The notes beneath the pieces are model-generated. The model was not told the DNA's origin, did no database searches, and saw only the letters and a program-made list of their open reading frames with translations. Of a stretch of DNA of 64,000 nt, positions 9,045 through 17,927 are shown piece by piece. This DNA comes from Halomarinibacterium sedimenti (GTDB lineage Bacteria; Bacteroidota; Bacteroidia; Flavobacteriales; Flavobacteriaceae). The stretch covers positions 62,001-126,000 of the forward strand of contig NZ_JAHWDP010000004.1 in assembly GCF_019312585.1 (NCBI RefSeq). Reading direction: 5' to 3'. Every line of letters starts with the position of its first letter. Positions within the stretch are counted from its first letter, which is position 1. Position numbers and translations under genes: made by a program.

Positions 9045-9577
9045 TCTTTTGGTGTCTGTTTAACAATGGTTAAATATTGTGTCCAAGGGCCAATCTCATT
9101 TTTATACTGTTTTGCCATGACACGGCTTACTTGGGCGATATGCCCTAAATCGTGCACGACCCAAGCTGCTAACATATTTTTTAACGTAATGATTCCAAGG
9201 GAAGGATGAATTGCTGTTCGGGTTAAATCTTTTTCTGAAAGATTTTTGGAGCGCAGTGTGTTGAGATTTTCGTTCCGAAGGGTTTCAAATTCTCTTAATA
9301 ATTCTTCCAAAGATTTTCCTTTACTCATTTCAAATTGTGCAAAGCGATCGTAAGGGGTAAAGGTATTATTTTCGGAATCACTCAACACAATTTCTAAGCG
9401 TGGCATCCAATCGGTTTTTTCGCCGTGTACTAGGTGACCTATTACATCGTAGGGACTCCAGGTATCTTGACCCTCGTTACTTTGTGTCCAATCTTTTGAA
9501 AGACCCAAAAGAAGCTCTTTCATCACGTAAGGTGTGCGTTCCAAAATTTCTATTGCCTTTTCGAGTTGGAATTCCAT
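9041..9577 (-). CDS. DinB family protein (putative metal-dependent hydrolase)
   Basis: The protein has 178 residues in the DinB/YfiT four-helix fold. The expected metal ligands are visible: a histidine in the N-terminal helix (DVIGHLVHGEKTDW, H48/H51) and a C-terminal HDLGHIAQVSR pair. The family includes thiol-S-transferases (bacillithiol, mycothiol) and many uncharacterised members. The substrate here is unknown. It is upstream of and overlapping the DUF2892 gene. Confidence 0.85.
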   Translation of the reverse strand: MEFQLEKAIEILERTPYVMKELLLGLSKDWTQSNEGQDTWSPYDVIGHLVHGEKTDWMPRLEIVLSDSENNTFTPYDRFAQFEMSKGKSLEELLREFETLRNENLNTLRSKNLSEKDLTRTAIHPSLGIITLKNMLAAWVVHDLGHIAQVSRVMAKQYKNEIGPWTQYLTIVKQTPKE

Positions 9578-9670
9578 TATTTCGGTTCAATAATTAAAAA
9601 TGGCCTTGCTGCTTCCTGCATTTTGTAGATCTATAATCAATTTTTTGGCTTTGTAAAAATACAAATAAAA

Positions 9671-9691
9671 AACCCAGGACTTGCCTGGGTT
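9671..9691 (-). terminator. rho-independent terminator after the 10.2 kb lipoprotein gene
   Basis: An 8-bp perfect stem (AACCCAGG / CCTGGGTT) with a 5-nt loop is followed on the minus strand by a T-rich run (TTTTTATTT). It lies 28 nt past the stop of the coiled-coil lipoprotein gene. Confidence 0.85.
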
Positions 9692-9718
9692 ACTTTTTAA
9701 TAAAGCTTACTGCTTTAA

Positions 9719-10225
9719 TTATTTTTTTTCAGGAGTTTCTACTACAGTAGTATCGTTCAATTTTGCCATTAATTCCTCGTGCATCATCATCATTTTTTCG
9801 TAGCCACTTTTAAGGTTTTCATTTTCTTGAATTATTTTGGCATTGTTCTCAATTATGGTATTGATTTGCGCTTCTTTCTCCTCCGCTGTTAGGGTAGCAA
9901 ATTTAGATGCAACCTCACTATAACCAGCCATCATTTTCTTTTGTTCTTCTAATACCGCAGTTTGACTAGCGAAAACTACTTCGTGTTCTGCCATAGTTGC
10001 CATTAGGGTAGAGTCTATAGGGCTCATGGTATTCATCTTTTCTTTCATGGAATTGTGCATTGTCACGATTTTGTCATGAGTAGCTTGAAACTCAGATGAA
10101 ACAGTTTGTAAGCTGTCGGTTTGGCTCATTAATTTTGTGAATTTTTCATCCAATTCTTTAGACTTGTTGTCACATGAGATAGCTAAAACAGCTACAGAGG
10201 TAAGGGCTAAAATTATTTTTTTCAT
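9719..10225 (-). CDS. coiled-coil lipoprotein, function unknown
   Basis: An SPII signal peptide (VAVLAISC, lipid Cys at residue 18) precedes about 130 residues of almost pure helix. These are rich in M, E, K and Q with heptad spacing (LDEKFTKLMSQTDSLQTV; MMAGYSEVASKFATL). A short tail of TTVVETPEKK ends it. The protein resembles periplasmic or outer-membrane-tethered coiled-coil proteins of flavobacteria, whose role is undescribed. It is a single-gene unit with its own promoter and terminator. Confidence 0.82.
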   Translation of the reverse strand: MKKIILALTSVAVLAISCDNKSKELDEKFTKLMSQTDSLQTVSSEFQATHDKIVTMHNSMKEKMNTMSPIDSTLMATMAEHEVVFASQTAVLEEQKKMMAGYSEVASKFATLTAEEKEAQINTIIENNAKIIQENENLKSGYEKMMMMHEELMAKLNDTTVVETPEKK

Positions 10226-10286
10226 TTTTAAAATTGTTTTTTGTTATTTGGTTTGAACAGAGGGGTCTTGCTCTGTTTCAAGCGCG

Positions 10287-10294
10287 CAAATGTA
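10287..10294 (-). promoter_or_regulatory. -7 box (TACATTTG) for the coiled-coil lipoprotein gene
   Basis: This is an exact TAnnTTTG on the minus strand, 62 nt upstream of ATG 10225. Between it and the start, AACAGAG (10254-10260) and CTCTGTT (10271-10277) can pair, putting a hairpin close to the mRNA 5' end. Confidence 0.6.
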
Positions 10295-10387
10295 ATAAAA
10301 AAGTGATTCAATATTTAAAAGTGAGAAAATTTTTTTAATAACTGAAAATGAAATCATTAGAGGCAAAAAGAGAAATATTTTAAGTTT

Positions 10388-10759
10388 CTATTTAGGCTCC
10401 ACGATTAAAAATACAGCTGTGCTATCACCAACATTTTGCACTTCGTGGATTGAGGGTTCTGCTTTGTAAAAATCGTATCCAGTAGGAACCTTTACTTCAC
10501 GCGTCCCGGTATCGTCGGTAATTTTAAAGGTACTTCCTTTAAGGGTATATCCAAAATGAGGCGCGTGTTCGTGACGTTCGTGACCTACCCCTGGTGCGAA
10601 GGTGCATTTTAGGACACGTATGGTATGGTCTTCTTGTAATACTTCGCAAACCGCTTGTCCTTTCCAACCTGCCTCAAGTGGGTCTGGCAATTCAGTAGAG
10701 TTATTACAACTGTATATCGTTAAGACAATGCCTAGGGCAAAAGTTGAATTTAGTTTCAT
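10388..10759 (-). CDS. cupin-domain lipoprotein
   Basis: The protein has 123 residues. A short signal peptide with lipobox IYSC (Cys 18) is followed by a single cupin barrel. The metal-binding cupin motif 1 is partly kept: G-(x)-H-E-R-H-E-H-A-P-H-F-G-Y (residues about 72-85). The second motif is around EPSIHEVQN. The lipid anchor places it in the envelope, which is unusual because most small cupins are cytosolic. The ligand or reaction is unknown. It stands alone between two divergently regulated genes. Confidence 0.8.
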   Translation of the reverse strand: MKLNSTFALGIVLTIYSCNNSTELPDPLEAGWKGQAVCEVLQEDHTIRVLKCTFAPGVGHERHEHAPHFGYTLKGSTFKITDDTGTREVKVPTGYDFYKAEPSIHEVQNVGDSTAVFLIVEPK

Positions 10760-10854
10760 AATTTAAAAGTAGGTTTTTTTATGTTACTGAGATTATTTAG
10801 CAAAGGGTTTCAACCAAATAGGTTATTTTAGTTTTACAATCTAGTTTTTGTTCC

Positions 10855-11952
10855 ATGCTTCGATTCTTTTCCACTATATCACTTTTGTTTTTTATTTATT
10901 CTGTGACCGCACAAATAGAAACGAAAGATGAAATCACCAACCCCTCTGTTTTGGAAATGCATATTGATTATGGTTTTTTAATAAATCATTCCTCTTCATT
11001 ACGTGAACTAGGAAATTCAAACCCTTATGCTTTGGGGGTAGACTGGGGTAAGATGTTGCTTTCTCCAAAGGCTTGGGAATTTTGTAGTTGTTTCCCAAAA
11101 TTAGGAGTGAGTCTTACCTATTGGAATTGGGACAATCCGGATGCGTTGGGCCACGGATTATTGGCGATTGCTTATGCCGAACCCCATTTCGGAACCCAAA
11201 ATCGATTAAATTATTTTTTCAGAATGGGGCTGGGTGCTGCTTACATGACCCACCCTTACGACGTTGAAGAAAACCCCCTAAACCTATCATATAGTACACG
11301 TCTAAATTTTCCTTTGCTAGTGGGTGCCGGTGTTAACTATAGGTTAAGCAATAGTTGGAATTTGCGGTTACTTGCTAAGTACAACCATCTTTCAAACGGA
11401 GGCATAAGTAGCCCAAATAAAGGACTTAACTTTCCTACTCTTAGTTTAGGGGTTAGTAAAAGTCTAGCTCCCATCAATTTTCCTGATTTTAATCAAAATG
11501 GCAAACGGGAAGCACCAGAGGATAAAGCCAGGCTGTCTTTCACCCATTTCTCTGGTTGGAGTAATGCTACGGTGGGTGGCAAAGACAAATTTTATGTATT
11601 GGGTTTTGCTTTTAACTACAGTCGCTGGATGGTTGGAAGAAGTGCACTAACCGGTGGAACTGAATGGGTTTATGACTATTCCCGAAGAGAACAAATAGCT
11701 CTTGAAGGTCGTGACGATAGTTTTCTGAAAGCTGCCGTATTACTGGGTCATGAATTTTGGTTAGGGAGGGTGACTTTTGGCCAACAATTGGGAGTTTATT
11801 ATTTTAATAAGTATCGAATTAACGATGATGTTTATCAACGCTATGTCCTCACCTACGATTTTTCTAAAAGGATATTTGGTGGAATTAGCTTGAAGGCGCA
11901 TCGTCATGTGGCCGACTTTTTTGATTTTAGAGTGGGTTATCGGTTTTATTAA
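10855..11952 (+). CDS. acyloxyacyl hydrolase / lipid A 3-O-deacylase, PagL-like
   Basis: The protein has 365 residues with a signal peptide ending at SVTAQ (about residue 19). The rest has the alternating pattern of an outer-membrane beta-barrel. The PagL catalytic block is visible as KYNHLSNGGISSPNKGLN (residues about 175-192), containing the His-Ser pair, and the annotated acyloxyacyl hydrolase family shares this segment. PagL removes the 3-O-linked acyl chain of lipid A. A C-terminal extension of about 150 residues, with a second barrel-like region (AFNYSRWMVGRSAL), makes it longer than pseudomonad PagL (about 170 aa), as usual in flavobacteria. Confidence 0.75.
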   Translation: MLRFFSTISLLFFIYSVTAQIETKDEITNPSVLEMHIDYGFLINHSSSLRELGNSNPYALGVDWGKMLLSPKAWEFCSCFPKLGVSLTYWNWDNPDALGHGLLAIAYAEPHFGTQNRLNYFFRMGLGAAYMTHPYDVEENPLNLSYSTRLNFPLLVGAGVNYRLSNSWNLRLLAKYNHLSNGGISSPNKGLNFPTLSLGVSKSLAPINFPDFNQNGKREAPEDKARLSFTHFSGWSNATVGGKDKFYVLGFAFNYSRWMVGRSALTGGTEWVYDYSRREQIALEGRDDSFLKAAVLLGHEFWLGRVTFGQQLGVYYFNKYRINDDVYQRYVLTYDFSKRIFGGISLKAHRHVADFFDFRVGYRFY

Positions 11953-11991
11953 TTGATTTTATAGTTTATTAGGAAGCGTTCGAACTTTTCT

Positions 11992-12750
11992 TTATTCAAT
12001 TTGGGTATCAATGATTTGTATAATTTCTTCAATTTGTTTTTTAAGGACTTTATACCTTCCTTCTAAATAGCCAGACGTATAGATAAAGCCCGTTAAGAGA
12101 TTGTCAAATCTTTTATCATTTAAAAGATGAAGATTACTATCCAAAAATCGGCCCTGGTCTACCCCAAACTGTGTTCCATAAGCATCATAAATCATTCTTC
12201 GTACACTCACATAGTCGTGACCCATAAACATTAATTCGTAACGCATTAAGGATAATTCATCCTTTTCTTGGAATCTAATTTTAAGTAGTAAACCGTCCAA
12301 TGTGGCGAGTGCGTTTTTTAATTCTTTGTTTTGAAAAATATTGAGTTTTCCAGAGTTTATAATTTCATTGGTGACCCCAGAGCCTGGCCGATATTGAACT
12401 TCAGCGTTCACAGTGCCAAAGTACAATTTTGCAAACTTTTCCTCAGTAATATTTGGAGTGTCTGGACCCGTGTAGGTTGATAATTCCAGCGCATTTTTAA
12501 GCAGCGAAGCGTTTAGTTTGATGACCCGATCTACTTCTATAAGGTTGTTTTCAAATTCCCTTTTTAGAGCACTGAGGTAATCCTGTTCCTGATTGTGTTG
12601 CTTGCGTTGTTCGTTTAAATTATTAATCTGTAGTGCAATTAAAATACCTATGACCACAAGGATGATTTCACCAATAGCGTACTTTACATACTTGCCAGTT
12701 TTTCCTTGTGAAAGAAGATTTTTACGGATGTTTCGGAAGAACTTAATCAT
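11992..12750 (-). CDS. DUF6090 family protein, copy A (last of the array)
   Basis: The protein has 252 residues in three blocks shared by all ten copies. They are a basic cytoplasmic N-terminus, one TM helix (about 22-42) with an embedded Gly-Glu and a trailing INNLNE, and an exported helical domain with the core motif TNEIINSGKLNIFQNKELK, ending in a helix EIIQIIDTQIE. Its anchor is of the 'SQGKT' subtype. It lies 9 nt after copy B and ends the minus-strand run, converging on the PagL-like gene. The function of DUF6090 is unknown. By the positive-inside rule the C-terminal domain is periplasmic. Confidence 0.88.
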   Translation of the reverse strand: MIKFFRNIRKNLLSQGKTGKYVKYAIGEIILVVIGILIALQINNLNEQRKQHNQEQDYLSALKREFENNLIEVDRVIKLNASLLKNALELSTYTGPDTPNITEEKFAKLYFGTVNAEVQYRPGSGVTNEIINSGKLNIFQNKELKNALATLDGLLLKIRFQEKDELSLMRYELMFMGHDYVSVRRMIYDAYGTQFGVDQGRFLDSNLHLLNDKRFDNLLTGFIYTSGYLEGRYKVLKKQIEEIIQIIDTQIE

Positions 12751-12759
12751 AATTGTATT

Positions 12760-13473
12760 CTAATTTTTTCGTGCGATTTCATCATCTAGCAATTTGTTAA
12801 TGCTATTAATTCTAAAAACAATATTCTCGTAGGCTTCATTTTTTCCCGTCATTAAATCGGCTACGAGCGCAAAAAGATTTTGAAATTCGAAAGAATATAA
12901 TTTTTCAATGTTTTCAGCTCTCATATTGAGCACTTTTATGGAGCTTATGATATTTGGAACCACAAATTTAATTACGGCTTGAGAATGTGTGTCTTCCAAT
13001 TTATTAATATAGATGTACTTCTCTTCTAATTGCTGAAGTGCTTCAATAATTTGTTGATTTTTTAGGAGCTTAATTTCGCCACTATTCACCATCGTTTCAT
13101 AAATATTACTTTGGCGATGGAAGTCTGAAAATTCTAATAAATTTACACTAATTCTAACTAAGCTATCTACTAGGGTTGTGTCATTTTCCTCAATTATGTT
13201 TATGGCTTGCTGGTATTCCTTTAAATAATGGGTGTTATAGTCAATATTGACATTAATTGCATTTTTATCTTCTATTAATTGTCTCTTTATGTTCTTATAA
13301 TATTTTAACTCATTCGACTCTTCGATGCTCTTTTCATTCCAATTATTAATGGAGAGCGCAATCAAAATACCTATGACTACGAGGATGATTTCTCCAATGG
13401 CATATTTGGCATACTTAGTAGTTTTTCCTTCATTAAGTACGTTTTTGCGGATATTTCGGAAGAATTTAATCAT
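12760..13473 (-). CDS. DUF6090 family protein, copy B
   Basis: The protein has 237 residues. The start is set at ATG 13473, one nt after the stop of copy C, rather than at an in-frame ATG at 13503, because all paralogues begin MIKFFR. The anchor is of the 'NEGKT' subtype with IALSINNWNE after the TM helix. The exported domain is more helical and charged than in the other copies, with core YETMVNSGEIKLLKNQQI and C-terminal helix INKLLDDEIARK. It is probably translationally coupled to copy C. Confidence 0.88.
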   Translation of the reverse strand: MIKFFRNIRKNVLNEGKTTKYAKYAIGEIILVVIGILIALSINNWNEKSIEESNELKYYKNIKRQLIEDKNAINVNIDYNTHYLKEYQQAINIIEENDTTLVDSLVRISVNLLEFSDFHRQSNIYETMVNSGEIKLLKNQQIIEALQQLEEKYIYINKLEDTHSQAVIKFVVPNIISSIKVLNMRAENIEKLYSFEFQNLFALVADLMTGKNEAYENIVFRINSINKLLDDEIARKN

Positions 13474-13474
13474 A

Positions 13475-14245
13475 CTATTTTTCAAGTTTTTTAATTTCCT
13501 CATCGAGGAGCATTATAAGTCTTTCCGATTTTTCTTTGGCTTGTGAAAGAGGGTTGCGGACATACCAAAACAACTGATTTTTTAAACTCTTTATAAAATA
13601 TAGATACTCATCATCTTTTTTTAGTTTTTCATAATCAATAGGCGTCATCGTTTTCTCACTCAGGTTTTCTTTATAATCTGGATCATCCCAAGAATTGCCC
13701 CAAAATTCGTTAAATCTACCTATGAAGATATTTTTGCTAGCATCTTCCATAATTGTTGCATATCGATTCATTCTTACATCAAAAGTCCTTTTTGCAAATG
13801 AATAATAGCTTATAAGTTCTTTTTTTAAGCTGTCATTTGAGATAATATTTAAATCGGTGGAAGTCATGGTTTCAAAAACCTCTTGGTCAATTTTTGGAGA
13901 CCATAAGCTGGTTTTATTTCTAAAATGCCCCCGAAGTGAATCGTGATACGGTAAGCCCTCTTTCATATGAGTAAGAATTATATGTATAGAATTATCAGCT
14001 CTGTCGAAGGCTCTTCCATACCACCTTACTTCCTCTAAATCGCCGGCAATGGTAGTTCGAAAATTACGAAGCATTTTTAATTCTTCCGTTTTTAGTTTCC
14101 TTTCTTCATTCCAATTATTAATCTGAAGCGCTATCAATATCCCAATTACAACCAATACGATCTCACCAATGGCGTAAAGCAAATATTTGCTGAATTTATT
14201 TTCAGACAGGAGTTTTTGACGGATACGGCGAAAGAATTTTATCAT
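13475..14245 (-). CDS. DUF6090 family protein, copy C
   Basis: The protein has 256 residues. The anchor is of the 'SENK' subtype (KFSKYLLYAIGEIVLVVIG). The exported domain has the core ETMTSTDLNIISNDSLKKEL, where the usual Ser-Gly is replaced by Thr-Asp. A distinctive aromatic insert follows (FNEFWGNSWDDPDY), then the terminal helix RLIMLLDEEIKKL. With copy D it forms a subgroup that has a conserved 'HF-x-N' stretch before the core. The gaps on either side are 1 and 5 nt. Confidence 0.88.
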   Translation of the reverse strand: MIKFFRRIRQKLLSENKFSKYLLYAIGEIVLVVIGILIALQINNWNEERKLKTEELKMLRNFRTTIAGDLEEVRWYGRAFDRADNSIHIILTHMKEGLPYHDSLRGHFRNKTSLWSPKIDQEVFETMTSTDLNIISNDSLKKELISYYSFAKRTFDVRMNRYATIMEDASKNIFIGRFNEFWGNSWDDPDYKENLSEKTMTPIDYEKLKKDDEYLYFIKSLKNQLFWYVRNPLSQAKEKSERLIMLLDEEIKKLEK

Positions 14246-14250
14246 AATTC

Positions 14251-14979
14251 TTAGTTTCGATGTTGGAGCTCTTCTTCAATTAGTTTTATGAGTGATCTTG
14301 CATTTTTAATTCCAAATGCTTTGTAATATCTAATAGAGGTTTTATTAAAGCCTATTCTGTTATTTAAGTAGTTTCTATAATAGGAATTATTCGACAGTTC
14401 TTCATAATTTTCTGGAATGACCTCTCCCACATAATTATATTCCTTAAAGTATTTTCGAAATACATCTTGCTGGTCATTAAATAACATATCCCATTCAGAA
14501 TCATTCCAGCTCAATAAATAGGCATAATTACGTTGATAATGACTAACAATGGCATTTTTCAATGAATCATTTTTAATGAGTCTCATGCCTTCCATATTTA
14601 TACTATTATATGCCGTCATGGTCACCAAAAACTTAGGTGCCAATGTGATATTTCCAAAATGTTTATACAAGGTATCATTTTCTGGGATTTTATTTTTGAA
14701 AGCAGAAAGAATGATATTTGCTGACTCATTAGACCTTTCGTGGAAACCAATATTATCTTCCATATCTAAAATATCCGCTTTCAAATTTTCTTGCATTTCT
14801 TGAAGCAGTGCCAACTCTAAATTCTGTTCCTTTCGTGTTTCGTTCCAATTATTTATTTGTAAGGCAATTAAAATTCCTATAACTACTAAAAAAATCTCAC
14901 CAATTGCATACTTTACATATTTGGTGGTTTTACCTTCATTGAGAATGTTTTGACGAGTTTTTCGGAAGAATTTAATCAT
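14251..14979 (-). CDS. DUF6090 family protein, copy D
   Basis: The protein has 242 residues. The anchor is of the 'NEGKT' subtype (TTKYVKYAIGEIFLVV). The core motif is YNSINMEGMRLIKNDSLKNAI and the terminal helix is SLIKLIEEEL. The spacing from the anchor to the core and the later 'YYRNYLNNRIGFNKTSIRYY' region parallel copy C, its closest relative here in the exported part, although the two carry different anchor subtypes. The start overlaps the stop of copy E by 4 nt. Confidence 0.88.
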   Translation of the reverse strand: MIKFFRKTRQNILNEGKTTKYVKYAIGEIFLVVIGILIALQINNWNETRKEQNLELALLQEMQENLKADILDMEDNIGFHERSNESANIILSAFKNKIPENDTLYKHFGNITLAPKFLVTMTAYNSINMEGMRLIKNDSLKNAIVSHYQRNYAYLLSWNDSEWDMLFNDQQDVFRKYFKEYNYVGEVIPENYEELSNNSYYRNYLNNRIGFNKTSIRYYKAFGIKNARSLIKLIEEELQHRN

Positions 14980-15776
14980 TTTGTCATATTTTCCAATTGG
15001 CCTTTTACAGAATTAAGTTGTAATAGGACGTAATTAACATATGCTAGTTTGGAGTCTAAATTTCCAATCAAAAATACTAAGTCTTTTTTCAATTGGGGAT
15101 CATTCAATAAGTTGTTAAATACTGATTGTGCATTTTTTGGGGCAAGGCCTATAGTACAATTTTCTGGTAAAGTAACCGAAATGCTTCTTCTTGTACCAAT
15201 GTAAATGTCCCCGCAATTTGTCCTTATCATGTCCTGTATTACATGTGGCATTGTACTTCTTAAGTTTTCCCTATATCTGTTGGGGAGATTAATAATAACA
15301 GATTCATTCCACTTAAGTTCATAATAGGAGATTATGGATTGTTTAAGACTGTCACTTCGCAGCAAGTTTATTTGTCCGGAGGCAATTAATTCCAAATAGG
15401 TTGAGTTTGGCGCCCTTGCATCGTTAATTTGACTCGCTTGATAGAGGTCTATTAAACCTTCCTCGGGGTTGTGGGAGGTATTATCATAACTTTCAAAATA
15501 TTGTATAGCCTTTTTGGCACTATTGCTTACTTGCGTGTTATAATTAATATAAGATTGTAAATAATTTTCTTCTTCAGTTAAATCATCCAAAAGACGAGAA
15601 ATATAATTGGCCTCCATTTCATTGTTCTTTCTCATTTCGTTCCAATTGTTAATCTGCAGCGCAATTAAAATACCAATCACCACGAGGATGATTTCTCCAA
15701 TAGCATACAACAAATACTTACTGAATTTATTTTCAGACACTAGTTTCTGGCGGATTTTTCGGAAGAATTTAATCAT
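14976..15776 (-). CDS. DUF6090 family protein, copy E
   Basis: The protein has 266 residues, the longest copy. The anchor is of the 'SENK' subtype and the exported core is TYLELIASGQINLLRSDSLK. It has two cysteines in the exported domain (NCGDIYIG and ENCTIGLA), absent in most other copies, that could form a disulfide. It overlaps copy F by 8 nt upstream and copy D by 4 nt downstream, which indicates coupled translation. It lacks the LIxLIDEEI ending of its neighbours and finishes with QLNSVKGQLENMTK. Confidence 0.87.
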   Translation of the reverse strand: MIKFFRKIRQKLVSENKFSKYLLYAIGEIILVVIGILIALQINNWNEMRKNNEMEANYISRLLDDLTEEENYLQSYINYNTQVSNSAKKAIQYFESYDNTSHNPEEGLIDLYQASQINDARAPNSTYLELIASGQINLLRSDSLKQSIISYYELKWNESVIINLPNRYRENLRSTMPHVIQDMIRTNCGDIYIGTRRSISVTLPENCTIGLAPKNAQSVFNNLLNDPQLKKDLVFLIGNLDSKLAYVNYVLLQLNSVKGQLENMTK

Positions 15777-16548
15777 TTGTTAAAATTGAACGGTCCTCGG
15801 TTAATTCAGATTCTATCAAGTGTATTATAGAATCAATCTCATTGTGTAAATTTTTTCTATATCCCAAAGCTTCATTGGTAAGTACAGACTTTATACCCAT
15901 TAAATTTCGTACTTTGGGTTTGTCCATAATTTCTATATAATCGTTCTTGGGTCCCAGAGTAATATTGTAATTGGGCAGTTTAAATTTGAGTAATTGAAGA
16001 AAATTAACGTCTATGACACAAATCTCATCAATTCTCATTTGGTGTACATTCATTCTATCCAAAATAAGTCTATCTAGATTAATAATGTTTGCGTCTAGAA
16101 CACTAAGTCTATCACGAATTTCATTGTTTTTGATGATGGCTATTTTTCCAGCATTTTTTAAATCTGAATAGGTGTTTATTACAGGCACCTGAATTTCAAA
16201 ATCCCAAAAGGCCTTGTTAAAATATTCGGTGGTTTTTACATCGTCTTCTAGAACCACCCTGATTGAATCTTTATGCAGAACAGTTTCAATAATGTCTAAG
16301 TAATATTGCTCACTCGCTATATATTCTTCAGAAAAAAATTTGGCTGATTTCAAATCTTCAAGTAATATAGATAGGATGGCCGTTTCGACCTTTTTTTCTT
16401 TTCTTGTCTCATTCCAATTGTTAATTTGTAATGCGATAAGAATACCAATTACAACGAGTGCTATCTCGCCAATGGCATATTTTAGGTACTTGGCCGTTTT
16501 CCCTTGAGAAATCAAGTTTTGACGAATTTTTCTGAAGAATTTAATCAT
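15769..16548 (-). CDS. DUF6090 family protein, copy F
   Basis: The protein has 259 residues with an 'SQGKT' subtype anchor (AKYLKYAIGEIALVV). The core motif is TYSDLKNAGKIAIIKNNEI and the terminal helix is SIIHLIESELTED. It is the first copy after the RidA-like lipoprotein gene (42-nt gap). Four of the five remaining copies of the run follow it with gaps or overlaps of 8 nt or less. Confidence 0.88.
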   Translation of the reverse strand: MIKFFRKIRQNLISQGKTAKYLKYAIGEIALVVIGILIALQINNWNETRKEKKVETAILSILLEDLKSAKFFSEEYIASEQYYLDIIETVLHKDSIRVVLEDDVKTTEYFNKAFWDFEIQVPVINTYSDLKNAGKIAIIKNNEIRDRLSVLDANIINLDRLILDRMNVHQMRIDEICVIDVNFLQLLKFKLPNYNITLGPKNDYIEIMDKPKVRNLMGIKSVLTNEALGYRKNLHNEIDSIIHLIESELTEDRSILTND

Positions 16549-16590
16549 TAGATTATTCTGTTATGAAAGAGAGCTAGAATTGTTTTGTGA

Positions 16591-17097
16591 TTATTTGGAT
16601 TTATGAACTTCTAATTCTATTTCAATCATAAACTCAGGGATTGCCAATTCTTTAACCCCAAGCCAAGAGCCCGTTGGAAAATGGTTCTTGTAAATCTCAC
16701 CGCGGTATGCAGCATTTTCAAGGAACAAAGGCATATTGGTGGTGAAAATGTTTTCTACTACCACATCGTCAAAAGTGCACCCAAAATGTTTTAATACTTT
16801 ATCCAAATCTGAATAACAATTCTTCATTTGCTGTGCTAAATCACCTACGGCGGTTGGATTACCTTCATCGTCCATACTTACAGCGCCAGAAACTTTAATA
16901 CTGTTCCCTATTTTAACAGCGTGGGAATATCCGTAGGCTTTTTCAACTTCCGGGCGGAGTAAAAAGTATTCTGGTTTTTCGGGTTCAATTGTGACTTCTT
17001 TTTCAATTTCTTTGGTTAATTCTTTTTCCTTTTGTTCACAGCTTGAAAGGGAAAAAATGAAAGCAAGAATAAGAGAAGTAATAGTTAGTTTTTTCAT
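16591..17097 (-). CDS. RidA/YjgF-family lipoprotein lacking the catalytic Arg
   Basis: The protein has 168 residues: a lipoprotein signal peptide (IFSLSSC, Cys 20), an E/K-rich linker of about 20 residues, and a complete YjgF/Rid domain (about 45-165). That domain has VKIGNSIKVSGAVSMDDEG, QMKNCYSDLDKVLKHFGCTFDDVV and IEIELEV. Cytosolic RidA deaminates reactive enamine/imine intermediates using an Arg in the segment ARSCVEV. Here the aligned segment reads TGSWLGV, so this Arg is missing and RidA activity is unlikely. Its envelope location and its place inside the DUF6090 array are both unusual for the family. Confidence 0.82.
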   Translation of the reverse strand: MKKLTITSLILAFIFSLSSCEQKEKELTKEIEKEVTIEPEKPEYFLLRPEVEKAYGYSHAVKIGNSIKVSGAVSMDDEGNPTAVGDLAQQMKNCYSDLDKVLKHFGCTFDDVVVENIFTTNMPLFLENAAYRGEIYKNHFPTGSWLGVKELAIPEFMIEIELEVHKSK

Positions 17098-17132
17098 AAT
17101 GGGGTGGTTTTATTAAAGTTAGTTATTGTATT

Positions 17133-17924
17133 CTATTCTTTTGAAATTTCTTCATCAATTAAAGCAATTAAATTTTCGATGTATTGAACTAAATCTTTGT
17201 GGATTCCTGCTAAGTAACCATTATTCATAAAGGAAAGTCTAAGGCCATTTTTAAATTTCTCGTTATGATGTTGCCATTTGGCATCTTCAATGAGTCTCTT
17301 ATATAAAGCTGGGTCAATATCTTTGGCAGTGAGTCTTTTTGGAAACCCAAAAGCGGGTTCCTTTATATCAAAAAACCCAAGTGCAACCATATTTTCAACA
17401 TGAGGGTCGTATAAATATGTTTCGTATTCTCTTCTCATATGGTTTTCGCCCAACGCAATGGCTACATAGGTTTTGTCTAATTCTAATAATCTATTTTTAA
17501 TGGAATCGTTTTTAATAAAACTAAGGTTTCCCGAACTTAATAATTCCTTATAGGTATTGTTATTAGGAACAAAAGTGTTCCAAATAAAAACACGTTCGTA
17601 AGTATCAGTATATCGTTCAACATCTTCAATAGTTTGAGGCTCAGCTCCATTTATTAAATCGGAACTGGCTTTAGCTTTCTGAAAACGATAGTTTGCAAAG
17701 AGGGTATTGTTTTCAACTTCACTTACCAAATCGGCACGAAGGTTTTTTAGGAAATTAACTTCCACCGCACGTTCTTTCCTTCGTTCATTCCAGTTGTTAA
17801 TTTGCAAGGCAATCAAAATACCTATAACCACAAGGATGATTTCACCAATAGCATATAGAAAATACTTGCTGAATTTATTTTCAGACAGTAGTTTTTGACG
17901 AATTTTTCGAAAGAATTTTATCAT
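17133..17924 (-). CDS. DUF6090 family protein, copy G
   Basis: The protein has 263 residues with a 'SENK' anchor. The core NTYKELLSSGNLSFIKNDSIKNRL closely matches copy J (NTFQELTNSGNLALISNDSIKNNL), and both continue into a Tyr-rich stretch (EYETYLYDP) and end in LIALIDEEI-type helices. These two may be the nearest relatives in the array although six genes separate them. It ends 35 nt before the RidA-like gene and begins 3 nt after copy H. Confidence 0.88.
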   Translation of the reverse strand: MIKFFRKIRQKLLSENKFSKYFLYAIGEIILVVIGILIALQINNWNERRKERAVEVNFLKNLRADLVSEVENNTLFANYRFQKAKASSDLINGAEPQTIEDVERYTDTYERVFIWNTFVPNNNTYKELLSSGNLSFIKNDSIKNRLLELDKTYVAIALGENHMRREYETYLYDPHVENMVALGFFDIKEPAFGFPKRLTAKDIDPALYKRLIEDAKWQHHNEKFKNGLRLSFMNNGYLAGIHKDLVQYIENLIALIDEEISKE

Positions 17925-17927
17925 TGG

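Noticed and set aside
16591-17097. Annotation as an active RidA imine deaminase
   Set aside because: The Arg required for substrate binding is replaced in the aligned segment TGSWLGV, and the protein is lipid-anchored outside the cytoplasm.
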